From Zwartia hollandica (GTDB lineage Bacteria > Pseudomonadota > Gammaproteobacteria > Burkholderiales > Burkholderiaceae_B), in NCBI RefSeq assembly GCF_019923725.1, contig NZ_JAHXRI010000025.1, forward strand, positions 62,001 through 126,000: 64,000 bases of DNA, read 5' to 3'. The notes under the pieces are model-generated. The model saw only the letters and a list, made by a program, of their open reading frames with translations, was not told the origin of the DNA and searched no databases. Position numbers and translations under genes: made by a program. Positions 56,250 through 64,000 of the stretch are shown here, piece by piece. Numbering within the stretch: position 1 is the first letter of the stretch; each line of letters starts with the position of its first letter.

Positions 56250-58421
56250 TCATGAAGGGAGGGCTGTATTTGGATCAAAGCTCAAGAGTCCAGCTTCGAT
56301 TAGTTCAAGCGAAACACCGAGTGCCCAAGCCGCCGCAGCAGCAGCCAGAACATTACAGATTTGTTGATGATTTCGAGCTTGTTCGGTACATCCGATCGCC
56401 GACACATTGCAGAGGTTATAGCGTCGAGCACCCTCGGCCATGACAAGTTGTCCGTGATCGATAAACACCCCTCTGTGACCGGCGGCAACATGTTCCACCA
56501 GGGTGGGTGTCGCCGCAGATTTGCTAAACAGTGTGACTTGTCCATCGCAGTACTGGGCTAACGCAAGCAATTTCGGATCATCGGCCAGAAGAACCGCCAT
56601 GCCTGAGGGCAAGACCACATCCATCTGTGTGCGGTAGACGTCACTGCGCTCAAGAGGTGAGTGGATATTGAACTCAGATAAGTCCTGGTCCCAGTCAATA
56701 TTGGTGATGATGCCGACTTCGCAACGCTCGTAGGTCAGGCCTTCGCTCAGAATTTGCTTTGCGCCGTTTTCTAGCACGACTGCTTGCACTTCACGGTTGA
56801 GTAACACACGTCTCGCGTTTTCGTGGTTGGCACTGTTGCCGGCGTGAAGCTTGCGCCGCTGCACGAACAACCCCTCTGTGGTGGACAAGCCTGTATTCCA
56901 TCCATGCAGACATAAGAGGTGATAGAGAATTTTCCCCACCATGCTTTTGCCGTAGGTGCCGGTAATGCCGACCACCGGCACGCGAGCCATGTCACCAGGG
57001 GGAAAGGTATAGCCAACGATATCGCGACCGACTTGGCGTGCCTGGCCGACTGCCGGTTTTAAATGCATGAGTAAACCTGGTCCCGCATTGACCTCTACAA
57101 TCGCCCCTTGCTGTTCGATAAGTGGCTTGGAAATGTCTTGGACGACGAGATCAATGCCGGCGATGTCTAAACCAACAATACGGGCAGCAGTACAAGCGGT
57201 TGACGCGATATCTGGATGCACTTCCTCTGTGCAGTCAATGGCAACATTACCGTTACGCTGAATGACGACCGTCTGCCCTAGCGCAGGAATAGATTCCCAA
57301 GACAGTCCTTGCCGTGCGATTTCCAGCTCTACAACAGAGTCGAGCTTGATGTAATTGAGCGGAAGGTCTTCTTCGCGTCCGCGTAAGGGGTCTGCATTGA
57401 GTTGTGATTCAATTAAGGTGCGGATGCCGCTTTTGCCATCGCCGGTGACACAGGCATATTGCCCGCGTGCAGCCGCAATGAGTTTCCCCCCCACGATGAG
57501 CAGGCGATGTTCAAAGCCCGCAATGAAGCGCTCAACAAGCACACCGGAGCCCTCTTGCTCGGCCAAGGGGTAGGCGGCAAGAATTTCTGCTTGGGTCGAC
57601 AAGTTGGTGAAAACGCCTCGGCCATGATTGCCATCACTCGGTTTGACGACAACGGGTAAGCCTAGCTCTTGAGCGACTTCCCAAGCTTGGGCGGCGCTGT
57701 CGACCGCTTGACCGACTGGTACAGGTACGCCACAAGATTGCAAAAGCGATTTCGTCAAATCCTTATCGCGTGAGATGGTCTCAGCAATCGCACCGGTATT
57801 GTCGGTTTCTGCGGTCCAGATACGGCGCTGGTTGATGCCATACCCTAATTGCAGCAGATTGCCGGCACTGAGCCTGATGGCTGGGATGTCACGGTCATCT
57901 GCGGCGTCGACAATACAGGCCGTGCTCGGCCCCAAGCAATGCTTGATTCTAAGCGTGTGTAATGTATCCACGAAGGGCCCAACCGGAGGGACGGACCCAT
58001 CGACTGCACCGCAAATTAGCGCGATAGATGACTCAAGCGCTTTGTGCGTGACGATCTCATGCCAGGCGCGCACAACGACCTTAAACAAACCAGGCGTGTC
58101 GGTCGCTCGAGTCTCACCGAAGCCGCCCGGGAGGCCTGCGAGCTGTTGTAAGGCAAGCGTAACGTGTTCAACCGTCGCAGGGGTCCACTGACCATTTTCA
58201 AACAGCTTGGCAAAGCCTTTCGACGCTTCGATGCCTGCACCTGGGCTTAGCAAGGTCGGTAGTGCCTCTCTTAGACGCGCATAGGTCTCGTCGAGGCGTT
58301 GTGGTGATAGCTTGATTAGTTCGCCGAAATCGATCCATGCCTCGAGAACGGGCCGATAGGTCCAGATGTTTGGCCCTTTTAGGTTAACCAGACGCTGGAT
58401 CGTAATGTGGCGTTGACTCAT
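56250..58421 (-). CDS. Second cyanophycin synthetase-like protein (CphA-prime), lacking the C-terminal Mur domain
   Basis: A 723-residue CphA paralogue (start MSQRHITIQRL at 58421; a longer frame to 58454 is less likely). The N-terminal and ATP-grasp parts are intact (PVVVKPSDGNHGRGVFTN, AIVEVNAGPGLLMHLKP). The Mur-ligase part is altered: its P-loop is GTYGKSMV rather than GTNGKTTT, and the protein stops at SFDPNTALPS, before the whole C-terminal Mur subdomain present in CphA. Paired cphA and cphA-prime genes are known in betaproteobacteria; the function of the second copy is unsettled. It may lack full Arg-adding activity or use a different substrate. Confidence 0.9.
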   Translation of the reverse strand: MSQRHITIQRLVNLKGPNIWTYRPVLEAWIDFGELIKLSPQRLDETYARLREALPTLLSPGAGIEASKGFAKLFENGQWTPATVEHVTLALQQLAGLPGGFGETRATDTPGLFKVVVRAWHEIVTHKALESSIALICGAVDGSVPPVGPFVDTLHTLRIKHCLGPSTACIVDAADDRDIPAIRLSAGNLLQLGYGINQRRIWTAETDNTGAIAETISRDKDLTKSLLQSCGVPVPVGQAVDSAAQAWEVAQELGLPVVVKPSDGNHGRGVFTNLSTQAEILAAYPLAEQEGSGVLVERFIAGFEHRLLIVGGKLIAAARGQYACVTGDGKSGIRTLIESQLNADPLRGREEDLPLNYIKLDSVVELEIARQGLSWESIPALGQTVVIQRNGNVAIDCTEEVHPDIASTACTAARIVGLDIAGIDLVVQDISKPLIEQQGAIVEVNAGPGLLMHLKPAVGQARQVGRDIVGYTFPPGDMARVPVVGITGTYGKSMVGKILYHLLCLHGWNTGLSTTEGLFVQRRKLHAGNSANHENARRVLLNREVQAVVLENGAKQILSEGLTYERCEVGIITNIDWDQDLSEFNIHSPLERSDVYRTQMDVVLPSGMAVLLADDPKLLALAQYCDGQVTLFSKSAATPTLVEHVAAGHRGVFIDHGQLVMAEGARRYNLCNVSAIGCTEQARNHQQICNVLAAAAAAWALGVSLELIEAGLLSFDPNTALPS

Positions 58422-58588
58422 GGTGAAATAATAAGCGATGCTGCGCCGCAGCAATTGCGGCTTTGTCTCATTATCGCAGTAAAAACATGGCTTGGTGCAA
58501 TTAGCTAGGCTCGGTCAGTCTCTAGGTTGCGGGTTGGTCGTTATACTTGCGCTGTTTAATGATAATCCGAGCTAGCCAAATTCATCCG

Positions 58589-58651
58589 ATGAACCGCTTT
58601 TTGTTGAAGTGGGTGGTCTTTGAGCCTGGGCATACCGAGCCGCTGACATGA
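58589..58651 (+). CDS. Possible 20-codon leader ORF before the ABC transporter gene
   Basis: A short frame, MNRFLLKWVVFEPGHTEPLT, ends in a TGA that overlaps the ATG of the ABC transporter gene (ATGA at 58648-58651). That overlap would allow translational coupling. No Shine-Dalgarno is visible and the peptide matches nothing I know, so it may be chance. Confidence 0.25.
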   Translation: MNRFLLKWVVFEPGHTEPLT

Positions 58652-60933
58652 CGCCACTCTCAACTGCAGAGTCCCCGCTCAACTTAACGTTGCCAAGTGG
58701 CTGGTCTAGCGCCGCAAGGGCTTTGCTCGAGCCCGATGAGCAAGTATTAGCCTGGCTAGAGCCCGATCTGGACGAGAAGCTTTATTTCACTACAGGCGCC
58801 ATCGTACTGACGTCACGACGCCTCCTGTCACGAGCACCGAACGGCGTGGACTGGCTCACTTGGAACATATCGGCAGGCCACACTCTGCAACATCGCGATC
58901 ACGCTGGTGTTGGCACAATCGAACTTTTTAAGGAAGGACATCGACTCGCCGCTTGGCGACATACTTTGGGCATGGCGCCTGCCGTGAGCCGACTCACCGA
59001 TTCCTTCGGTTTTGTGCAGCAAAAGCTGGTGAACCCCGATGCTGCTGTTGTGGTCGATGCAGCTTCCTGTCCGACGTGTGGCACGCCTTATGCGCCGGAT
59101 CAAGACGAGTGCGCCGTGTGTGACGATGACCCGGTCGGCCCTACCGATACCTGGGCGCTCCTGCGACTTGCGCGATTTGCCGCACCCTACCGTGGCGCAC
59201 TGATTGTTGGTTTGATTCTGACGTTGCTGTCCACTGCGGCAACGCTCGTTCCGCCGTACCTAACCATGCCGTTAATGGACGACGTCTTGATTCCGTTTCA
59301 AAACGGCAAGCCGATCGATTATGACTTGGTCGCGTTTTATTTGACGGGTGTTGTCGTTGCTGCATTACTGGCCTGGTTACTTGGCTGGGCTCGCACTTAT
59401 TTATTAGCGTGGGTGAGCGAACGTATCGGCGCCGATCTACGCACTACAACCTTCAGGCACTTACAGACGTTGTCCCTACAGTATTTCGGTGGAAAACGTA
59501 CCGGCGACTTGATGGCGCGGATTGGTGCAGAGACGGATCGCATCAATTTATTTTTATCCCTCCATTTGCTCGACTTCTTAAATGATGTGCTCATGATCGT
59601 CATGACAGCCGTCATTTTGATTTCGATTGATCCGTGGTTGGCTATGACCACGCTGATTCCTTTGCCTTTAATTATCTGGCTGATTCACCTAGTCCGGGAT
59701 CGCTTGCGCTTCGGCTTTGAGAAGGTAGATAGGTCTTGGAGCGAATTGACCAATGTGCTCGCGGATACGATCCCAGGGATTCGTGTGGTGAAAGCCTTTG
59801 CACAAGAGAATCGAGAAGTTGGACGTTTTCGTGAAGCCAATGATCGCTACTTAACTGTGAATGATCGCATCAACAAAGTTTGGGCGCTTTTTGCACCGAC
59901 GGTGACGCTGCTGACGGAAGTGGGTTTGTTGGTTGTGTGGATCTTTGGTATTTCGCAAGTGGCGTCAAGCGCTATCACAGTTGGTGTGCTTGCCGCCTTC
60001 CTCGCGTACATTGCACGCTTTTATACGCGACTTGACTCAATGAGTCGTATCGTTTCCCACACCCAACAGGCCGCAGCGGGCGCAAAGCGCATTTTCGATA
60101 TTCTCGATCACGTATCCAGCGTCCCGGACGCGCAGCGTCCAGTCCCGCTAGAGCGTATGGAGGGCAAGATCGAAATTCGTAATATTGGATTTCGCTATGG
60201 AAGTCGCAGTGTGCTCAAGAACGTCAGTCTCGATATTGGTGCTGGAGAGATGATTGGTTTAGTCGGACATAGCGGTTCGGGTAAGAGTTCGCTAGTGAAT
60301 TTGATCTGTCGTTTTTATGATGTGACTGAAGGTGGTATTCGAGTTGACGGAGTGGATATTCGTTCTTATTCCTTGAATTCTTACCGCCGCAACATTGGTC
60401 TTGTTTTGCAAGAGCCGTTCTTGTTCTTCGGTACGATTGCGGAAAACATTGCGTATGGCAAGCCCGAGGCCTCCCGCGAGGAGATCATCGCTGCCGCACG
60501 TGCCGCACGTGCGCATGACTTTATTTTGCGTCTACCGCAAGGCTATGACTCGTTGGTGGGGGAGCGTGGACAGGCGTTGTCTGGTGGTGAGCGCCAGCGT
60601 ATCTCGATCGCACGTGCGCTGCTAATTGATCCACGGATCCTCATTTTGGATGAGGCAACCTCCTCGGTCGACACCACAACTGAAATGGAAATTCAAGAGG
60701 CACTCGACAATCTCATACAAGGCCGAACGACGATTGCGATTGCACACAGGCTAAGCACGCTACGCAAAGCCGACAGGCTCGTCGTGCTAGACCGCGGCGC
60801 AATTGTAGAAATTGGAAATCACGAAGACTTGATGGCCAGAGGCGGTGCTTACTACGATCTTTATGAAGCCCAGACCCGCCAAGTCGATGCAGAGCCCCCC
60901 CTTGAGAGTCCTGGATCTGGGGGTAAAGTCTGA
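58648..60933 (+). CDS. Cyanophycin metabolism-associated ABC transporter
   Basis: A 761-residue half-exporter with unusual N-terminal additions. Residues 20-125 form a PH-like beta domain (KLYFTTGAIVLTSRRLLSRA); 141-158 form a zinc ribbon CPTC with CAVC; about 175-470 is a six-helix ABC exporter domain; 505-745 is the ATPase with Walker A GHSGSGKS (540-547), signature LSGGERQR and Walker B ILILDEA. The family is known next to cyanophycin synthetase genes, as here, but its cargo is not established. It is divergent from cphA-prime and overlaps the DUF1854 gene by one base (TGATG). Confidence 0.9.
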   Translation: MTPLSTAESPLNLTLPSGWSSAARALLEPDEQVLAWLEPDLDEKLYFTTGAIVLTSRRLLSRAPNGVDWLTWNISAGHTLQHRDHAGVGTIELFKEGHRLAAWRHTLGMAPAVSRLTDSFGFVQQKLVNPDAAVVVDAASCPTCGTPYAPDQDECAVCDDDPVGPTDTWALLRLARFAAPYRGALIVGLILTLLSTAATLVPPYLTMPLMDDVLIPFQNGKPIDYDLVAFYLTGVVVAALLAWLLGWARTYLLAWVSERIGADLRTTTFRHLQTLSLQYFGGKRTGDLMARIGAETDRINLFLSLHLLDFLNDVLMIVMTAVILISIDPWLAMTTLIPLPLIIWLIHLVRDRLRFGFEKVDRSWSELTNVLADTIPGIRVVKAFAQENREVGRFREANDRYLTVNDRINKVWALFAPTVTLLTEVGLLVVWIFGISQVASSAITVGVLAAFLAYIARFYTRLDSMSRIVSHTQQAAAGAKRIFDILDHVSSVPDAQRPVPLERMEGKIEIRNIGFRYGSRSVLKNVSLDIGAGEMIGLVGHSGSGKSSLVNLICRFYDVTEGGIRVDGVDIRSYSLNSYRRNIGLVLQEPFLFFGTIAENIAYGKPEASREEIIAAARAARAHDFILRLPQGYDSLVGERGQALSGGERQRISIARALLIDPRILILDEATSSVDTTTEMEIQEALDNLIQGRTTIAIAHRLSTLRKADRLVVLDRGAIVEIGNHEDLMARGGAYYDLYEAQTRQVDAEPPLESPGSGGKV

Positions 60934-61394
60934 TGGATTTCCAGTTGACGCGTAATCAAGCAGGTCGCTTGGTTCTTACTCTTTCCGATGGAGTAGTGCA
61001 TGAAGGCGTGTTGCCGGTTCGTGCTTTTCCGGTGCACGCACCCGACGATTACGTTGCACTTGTGGGTGTTCAAGGCAAGGAGCTTGTTTGGATCGACCAC
61101 TTAGAGGAGCTCACAGAGGATGTCCGCAGTCTGATTTTGGAGGAGATCGCGTCGCGTGAAGTGATGCCAACTATTTTGAGTATTGCCAACGTGTCGACCT
61201 ATTCGACGCCGAGTACGTGGGATGTTGTGACCGATCGCGGAACCACGAGGTTCGTGCTCAAGGGGGAAGAGGATATTCGGCGCTTAGCCAGTGCAGCTTT
61301 GATTATTACGGATAGTCACGGGATGCGTTTTTATTTGGCCGACATGCTGCAACTCGATAAGAATAGTCGCCGAATACTTGATCGATTTTTATGA
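60933..61394 (+). CDS. DUF1854 family protein, cyanophycin-associated
   Basis: A 153-residue cytosolic protein recognised as DUF1854 from VLPVRAFPVHAPDDYVALVG, GKELVWIDHLEEL and the late FYLADMLQLDKNSRRILDRF. No catalytic motif is evident. It overlaps the ABC transporter stop (TGATG) and the GDT1 start (ATGA), so all three are one translational unit. Members of this family occur next to cyanophycin genes; it may be a regulatory or accessory subunit of the transporter, which is inference. Confidence 0.87.
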   Translation: MDFQLTRNQAGRLVLTLSDGVVHEGVLPVRAFPVHAPDDYVALVGVQGKELVWIDHLEELTEDVRSLILEEIASREVMPTILSIANVSTYSTPSTWDVVTDRGTTRFVLKGEEDIRRLASAALIITDSHGMRFYLADMLQLDKNSRRILDRFL

Positions 61395-61966
61395 TTGAAG
61401 CCTTTTTGATGTCAACGGGGATTGTGGCCCTTGCCGAAATGGGCGACAAAACCCAGCTGCTTTCTTTAGTGTTGGCAGCACGTTATCGCAAGCCTGTACC
61501 GATCATTTTGGGTATTTTTGTCGCGACGCTCTTGAATCATGCTGTGGCGGGGGCGCTTGGCTCGTGGCTCATGCACTGGTTTGGACCCTCAGTGATGCGC
61601 TGGGTGTTGGGTGTTTCGTTTTTAGGTATGGCAGTTTGGATCTTGATTCCAGACAAGCTCGATGACACGGATGCTGCTCCTAAGGGTGGTATTTTTTTAA
61701 CGACCGTCGTTGCCTTTTTCTTGGCAGAGATGGGTGATAAGACGCAGTTCGCGACGGTGGCGCTTGCCGCGCAGTATTCGTCTCTCTGGGCTGTTGTGAT
61801 GGGGACAACAGCCGGAATGATGCTGGCTAACGCACCCGCAGTGCTGCTCGGTGACCGCATCACCCGCGCAGTGCCCATGCGCACTGTGCATATTGTTGCC
61901 GCGATTCTATTTGCGATTCTTGGTTTGCTCGCTTTATTTGATGTGGGTTCGCTCACCACAGGGTAG
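61391..61966 (+). CDS. GDT1/TMEM165 (UPF0016) cation transporter
   Basis: A 191-residue membrane protein with six helices arranged as two repeats. Each repeat carries the family motif E-x-G-D-K-T-Q: ALAEMGDKTQLL (residues 13-24) and FLAEMGDKTQFA (second half). Bacterial and eukaryotic homologues move Mn2+ or Ca2+, often as H+ antiporters. It overlaps the DUF1854 gene by 4 bases, linking a cation transporter to the cyanophycin-associated operon. No metal riboswitch can precede it, because the start lies inside the upstream gene. Confidence 0.9.
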   Translation: MIEAFLMSTGIVALAEMGDKTQLLSLVLAARYRKPVPIILGIFVATLLNHAVAGALGSWLMHWFGPSVMRWVLGVSFLGMAVWILIPDKLDDTDAAPKGGIFLTTVVAFFLAEMGDKTQFATVALAAQYSSLWAVVMGTTAGMMLANAPAVLLGDRITRAVPMRTVHIVAAILFAILGLLALFDVGSLTTG

Positions 61967-61982
61967 CGAAGCTTTTAAACCT

Positions 61983-62975
61983 TCACCGTAGCTTGACTAA
62001 CTGCTTGCCGAAGTTTTCACCTCGCAGCAAACCGACGAAAGCTTGAGGCGCAGTCTCCAAGCCTTCCACGACCGATTCTTTAAATTTTAGCTGGCCACTC
62101 ACGACGCGGTCGATCAGCTGCGCGCGAATCGCGGGCCACGTATCGAGTTTGTCCGAGACGATGAAGCCTTGCACCCGAATACGATTGATCAGGATAGATC
62201 TCAATGTGCGATGCGCGTGGGGCTCTCGATTGAATTCGGATACCATTCCACACAATGCGACGCGCGAGAAAACATTCATGCGTGCAAGCAGAGTCTCAAA
62301 AATTTCGCCCCCAACATTTTCAAAAAGACAGTCAATGCCATTGGGAAGTAGCGCGTCAAGCTGAGCGTGAAAGTCTGTTGCGCGGTGATCGACGCAGGCG
62401 TCAAAGCCTAATTCGTTGACCACATATTCACATTTTGCTCGCCCTCCCGCTACGCCCACAACGCGGCAGCCCACTTGTTTGGCGAGTTGGCCCACCACAC
62501 TTCCTACAGCCCCAGAAGCGGCATCGACGACGACCGTCTCGCCCAGTTTGGGCTGACAGATATCGATCAGTCCAGTCCAGGCTGTAATGCCTGGCATACC
62601 AAGAACGCCAAGATAGGCAGAGGCGCGAACGCGGGAGGCGTCTATTTTTGTGACAGCTTGAGCCGGCATCGTTGCGTAGAGTCGCCAGCCGCTCGCTGCC
62701 AGTACAGTGTCCCCCACCGCAAATGCGCTCGAGCGAGATTCGACGACGGTGCCGACCGCTCCGCCGACCATCACATCCCCTGGATTGACGCCCTTGGCGT
62801 AAGACTTTGCGTCTGATATACGACTGCGCATATAGGGATCTAAAGACAGCCAGTCGTTTTGAATCAGCACCTCGCCCTCGAGTGGCGCCGGCATTGGCGC
62901 CTCGACAAGTTCGAAGTTGTCAGCGCGCACCCAGCCGGTTGGGCGGCTAGCGAGTCTTACAAGTTTGTTTTGCAT
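61983..62975 (-). CDS. Zinc-independent MDR oxidoreductase (CurA-like)
   Basis: A 330-residue NADP-dependent reductase of the medium-chain dehydrogenase/reductase group, close to curcumin reductase CurA and leukotriene-B4 dehydrogenases. Signatures: SLDPYMRSRI, LGMPGITAWTGL, VVDAASGAVGSVVGQLAK and the GVDCLFENVGGE-like NGIDCLFENVGGE. Catalytic zinc ligands are absent, as in the family. It would reduce an alpha,beta-unsaturated carbonyl; the natural substrate is unknown. It converges on the GDT1 gene with a 16-base gap and is divergent from the iorA-like gene. Confidence 0.9.
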   Translation of the reverse strand: MQNKLVRLASRPTGWVRADNFELVEAPMPAPLEGEVLIQNDWLSLDPYMRSRISDAKSYAKGVNPGDVMVGGAVGTVVESRSSAFAVGDTVLAASGWRLYATMPAQAVTKIDASRVRASAYLGVLGMPGITAWTGLIDICQPKLGETVVVDAASGAVGSVVGQLAKQVGCRVVGVAGGRAKCEYVVNELGFDACVDHRATDFHAQLDALLPNGIDCLFENVGGEIFETLLARMNVFSRVALCGMVSEFNREPHAHRTLRSILINRIRVQGFIVSDKLDTWPAIRAQLIDRVVSGQLKFKESVVEGLETAPQAFVGLLRGENFGKQLVKLR

Positions 62976-63152
62976 GGGCTCGACAAAGTTTAGTTAATTA
63001 GGGTAAATGCTCATAAAGGAATCCTTTTTGCAGTTGCTTAGTAAGCCCCAGTTTTCAAGGCTTAATTGCAGTAAGGATCTCGTGACTGCGGTGTTTACCT
63101 CAGTTACTATCGGATCAGTTTATTCCTACTTTCCACCTGCGGGAGCACCCAA

Positions 63153-63605
63153 ATGGCGATACAGCTAAAAGTTAATGGTAAAGATCACAGCGTCGATGTC
63201 GACCCCACCACGCCTCTGCTTTGGGTGATTCGCGAGCAAGTTGGTTTGACAGGTACGAAGTACGGTTGCGGTATCGCGCAGTGCGGTTCCTGTACCGTCA
63301 TGTTGGAAGGGCAGGCTATTCGCTCGTGTGTGATTCCTGTGTCTGCAGCCGCAGGCAAAAATGTGCAGACCGTTGAGGGTCTCGCGACAAATGGCAAGCT
63401 GACGAAATTGCAACAAGCCTGGATCGATCATCAAGTGCCACAGTGCGGCTTTTGTCAGTCAGGTATGTTGATGGCTGCGACTGATTTGTTGGCGAAGAAG
63501 TCAAAACCAACTGACGCGGATATTGATGCCGCGATGACAAATATTTGCCGCTGCGGAAGCTTCCAAGAAGTCCGCGCTGCGATCCACTCTGTTGCTAAAG
63601 CCTAA
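63153..63605 (+). CDS. (2Fe-2S) subunit of a molybdenum hydroxylase (IorA-like)
   Basis: A 150-residue small subunit. The N-terminal plant-type ferredoxin cluster is YGCGIAQCGSCTVMLEGQAI with a further Cys in IRSCVIP; the second, all-helical [2Fe-2S] domain has CGFCQSGM and NICRCG. Length and layout match isoquinoline 1-oxidoreductase alpha and related aldehyde or nicotinate-type hydroxylases. It has a Shine-Dalgarno GGGAG about 8 bases before ATG 63153 and is followed by the large subunit 11 bases downstream. Substrate is not determinable. Confidence 0.93.
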   Translation: MAIQLKVNGKDHSVDVDPTTPLLWVIREQVGLTGTKYGCGIAQCGSCTVMLEGQAIRSCVIPVSAAAGKNVQTVEGLATNGKLTKLQQAWIDHQVPQCGFCQSGMLMAATDLLAKKSKPTDADIDAAMTNICRCGSFQEVRAAIHSVAKA

Positions 63606-63616
63606 GGGGTCTTCAC

Positions 63617-64000
63617 ATGAATGCACGCGTCCCGAATCCTTCCCGCAGACAGTTTATTGTTGGCTCGACTGCAGTCAGCACAGGTCTTGCAATTGGTTTG
63701 CAGTTTCCCTTCATCAGCTCCGCACAATCGGTCGCCGCGACACCTGAGATCGGTGTGTGGGTGGTTGTGAAGCCTGACGACACCGTTGTCGTGCGTGTTG
63801 TGCGCTCAGAAATGGGGCAGGGCACGATCACTGGTCTAGCGCAGATGGTCGCCGAAGAGCTTGAGTGCGACTGGAAAAAAGTCACGACTGAATATCCAAC
63901 TCCCGGTCAAAGCTTGGCTCGCAAGCGTCCTTGGGGTGACTTCTCCACTGGCGGTAGCCGTGGTATCCGCACCTCTGAACAATACGTGCGCAAGGGTGGG
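63617..64000 (+). CDS. Molybdopterin-binding large subunit (IorB-like), 5' part only
   Basis: Translated by eye from ATG 63617: 128 codons, open at the right edge. The N-terminus MNARVPNPSRRQFIVGSTAV has a twin-arginine (SRRQFIVG) export motif followed by a hydrophobic stretch, so the enzyme is probably periplasmic. The following VWVVVKPDDTVVVRVVRSEM, GQGTITGLAQMVAEELECDW and TGGSRGIRTSEQYVRKG are the start of the xanthine dehydrogenase family, IorB type. It should pair with the small subunit just upstream. Confidence 0.9.
   Translation, partial: MNARVPNPSRRQFIVGSTAVSTGLAIGLQFPFISSAQSVAATPEIGVWVVVKPDDTVVVRVVRSEMGQGTITGLAQMVAEELECDWKKVTTEYPTPGQSLARKRPWGDFSTGGSRGIRTSEQYVRKGG

Noticed and set aside
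61280-61391. Possible manganese (yybP-ykoY) riboswitch before the GDT1 gene
   Set aside because: The region is coding sequence of the DUF1854 gene and the two genes overlap by 4 bases; no riboswitch-like structure was apparent.
63040-63080. Weak inverted repeat TAAGCC/GGCTTA upstream of the iorA-like gene
   Set aside because: Only 6-bp arms with an 11-base or longer loop and no promoter alignment; could be chance.

Overview
The window reads as a chromosomal segment of a betaproteobacterium in the order Burkholderiales, most like the Alcaligenaceae/Bordetella branch. The evidence is gene content: EF-P with Arg32 next to an EarP rhamnosyltransferase gene, the acnD/prpF form of the 2-methylcitrate pathway, a DUF2863 gene, class I phaC with phaB and phaR, and paired cyanophycin synthetase genes. 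Coding density is high on both strands. No intergenic gap exceeds 300 bases (the longest, 32730-33004, holds the sucA promoter region). I saw no rRNA, tRNA, insertion sequence, prophage or CRISPR array.

Layout. 1-1440 (minus): an AtuA-like gene cut by the window edge and a D-2-hydroxyacid dehydrogenase. 1573-9617 (plus): a CorA-type transporter, then a translationally coupled set of a secreted nuclease, a peptide-type ABC substrate-binding protein with a C-terminal membrane helix, a permease, and one 1061-residue protein fusing the second permease to both ATPases. 9689-10758: small DUF1178, YkgJ-type and coiled-coil/TM genes. 10818-13801 (minus): efp, earP, DUF2863.

13951-38586 is a roughly 25 kb central-carbon block: acnB; mdh-prpB-prpC-acnD-prpF with two small downstream genes (minus); a GntR/HutC regulator; sdhCDAB-sdhE-gltA (plus); maeB (minus); sucA-sucB-lpdA (plus). 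Together these encode much of the TCA cycle and the propionate-oxidising methylcitrate cycle. A near-identical palindrome sits exactly 2 bp upstream of the -35 box of both the acnB and mdh promoters, the second lying between mdh and the divergent gntR gene. This is the strongest regulatory signal in the window.

38594-50558 holds housekeeping genes: zapE, trpS (with an extra C-terminal domain), a two-component system with a multi-span sensor kinase, tex, a DinG-like helicase, bamD, rluD and pgeF. 50650-61966 is a storage-polymer region: phaC-phaB-phaR (polyhydroxyalkanoate; no phaA here), then two divergently placed cyanophycin synthetases and an operon of a cyanophycin-associated ABC transporter, a DUF1854 protein and a GDT1/TMEM165-type transporter. 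The window ends with a zinc-independent MDR oxidoreductase (minus) and the start of a two-subunit molybdenum hydroxylase (IorA/IorB type), cut by the right edge.
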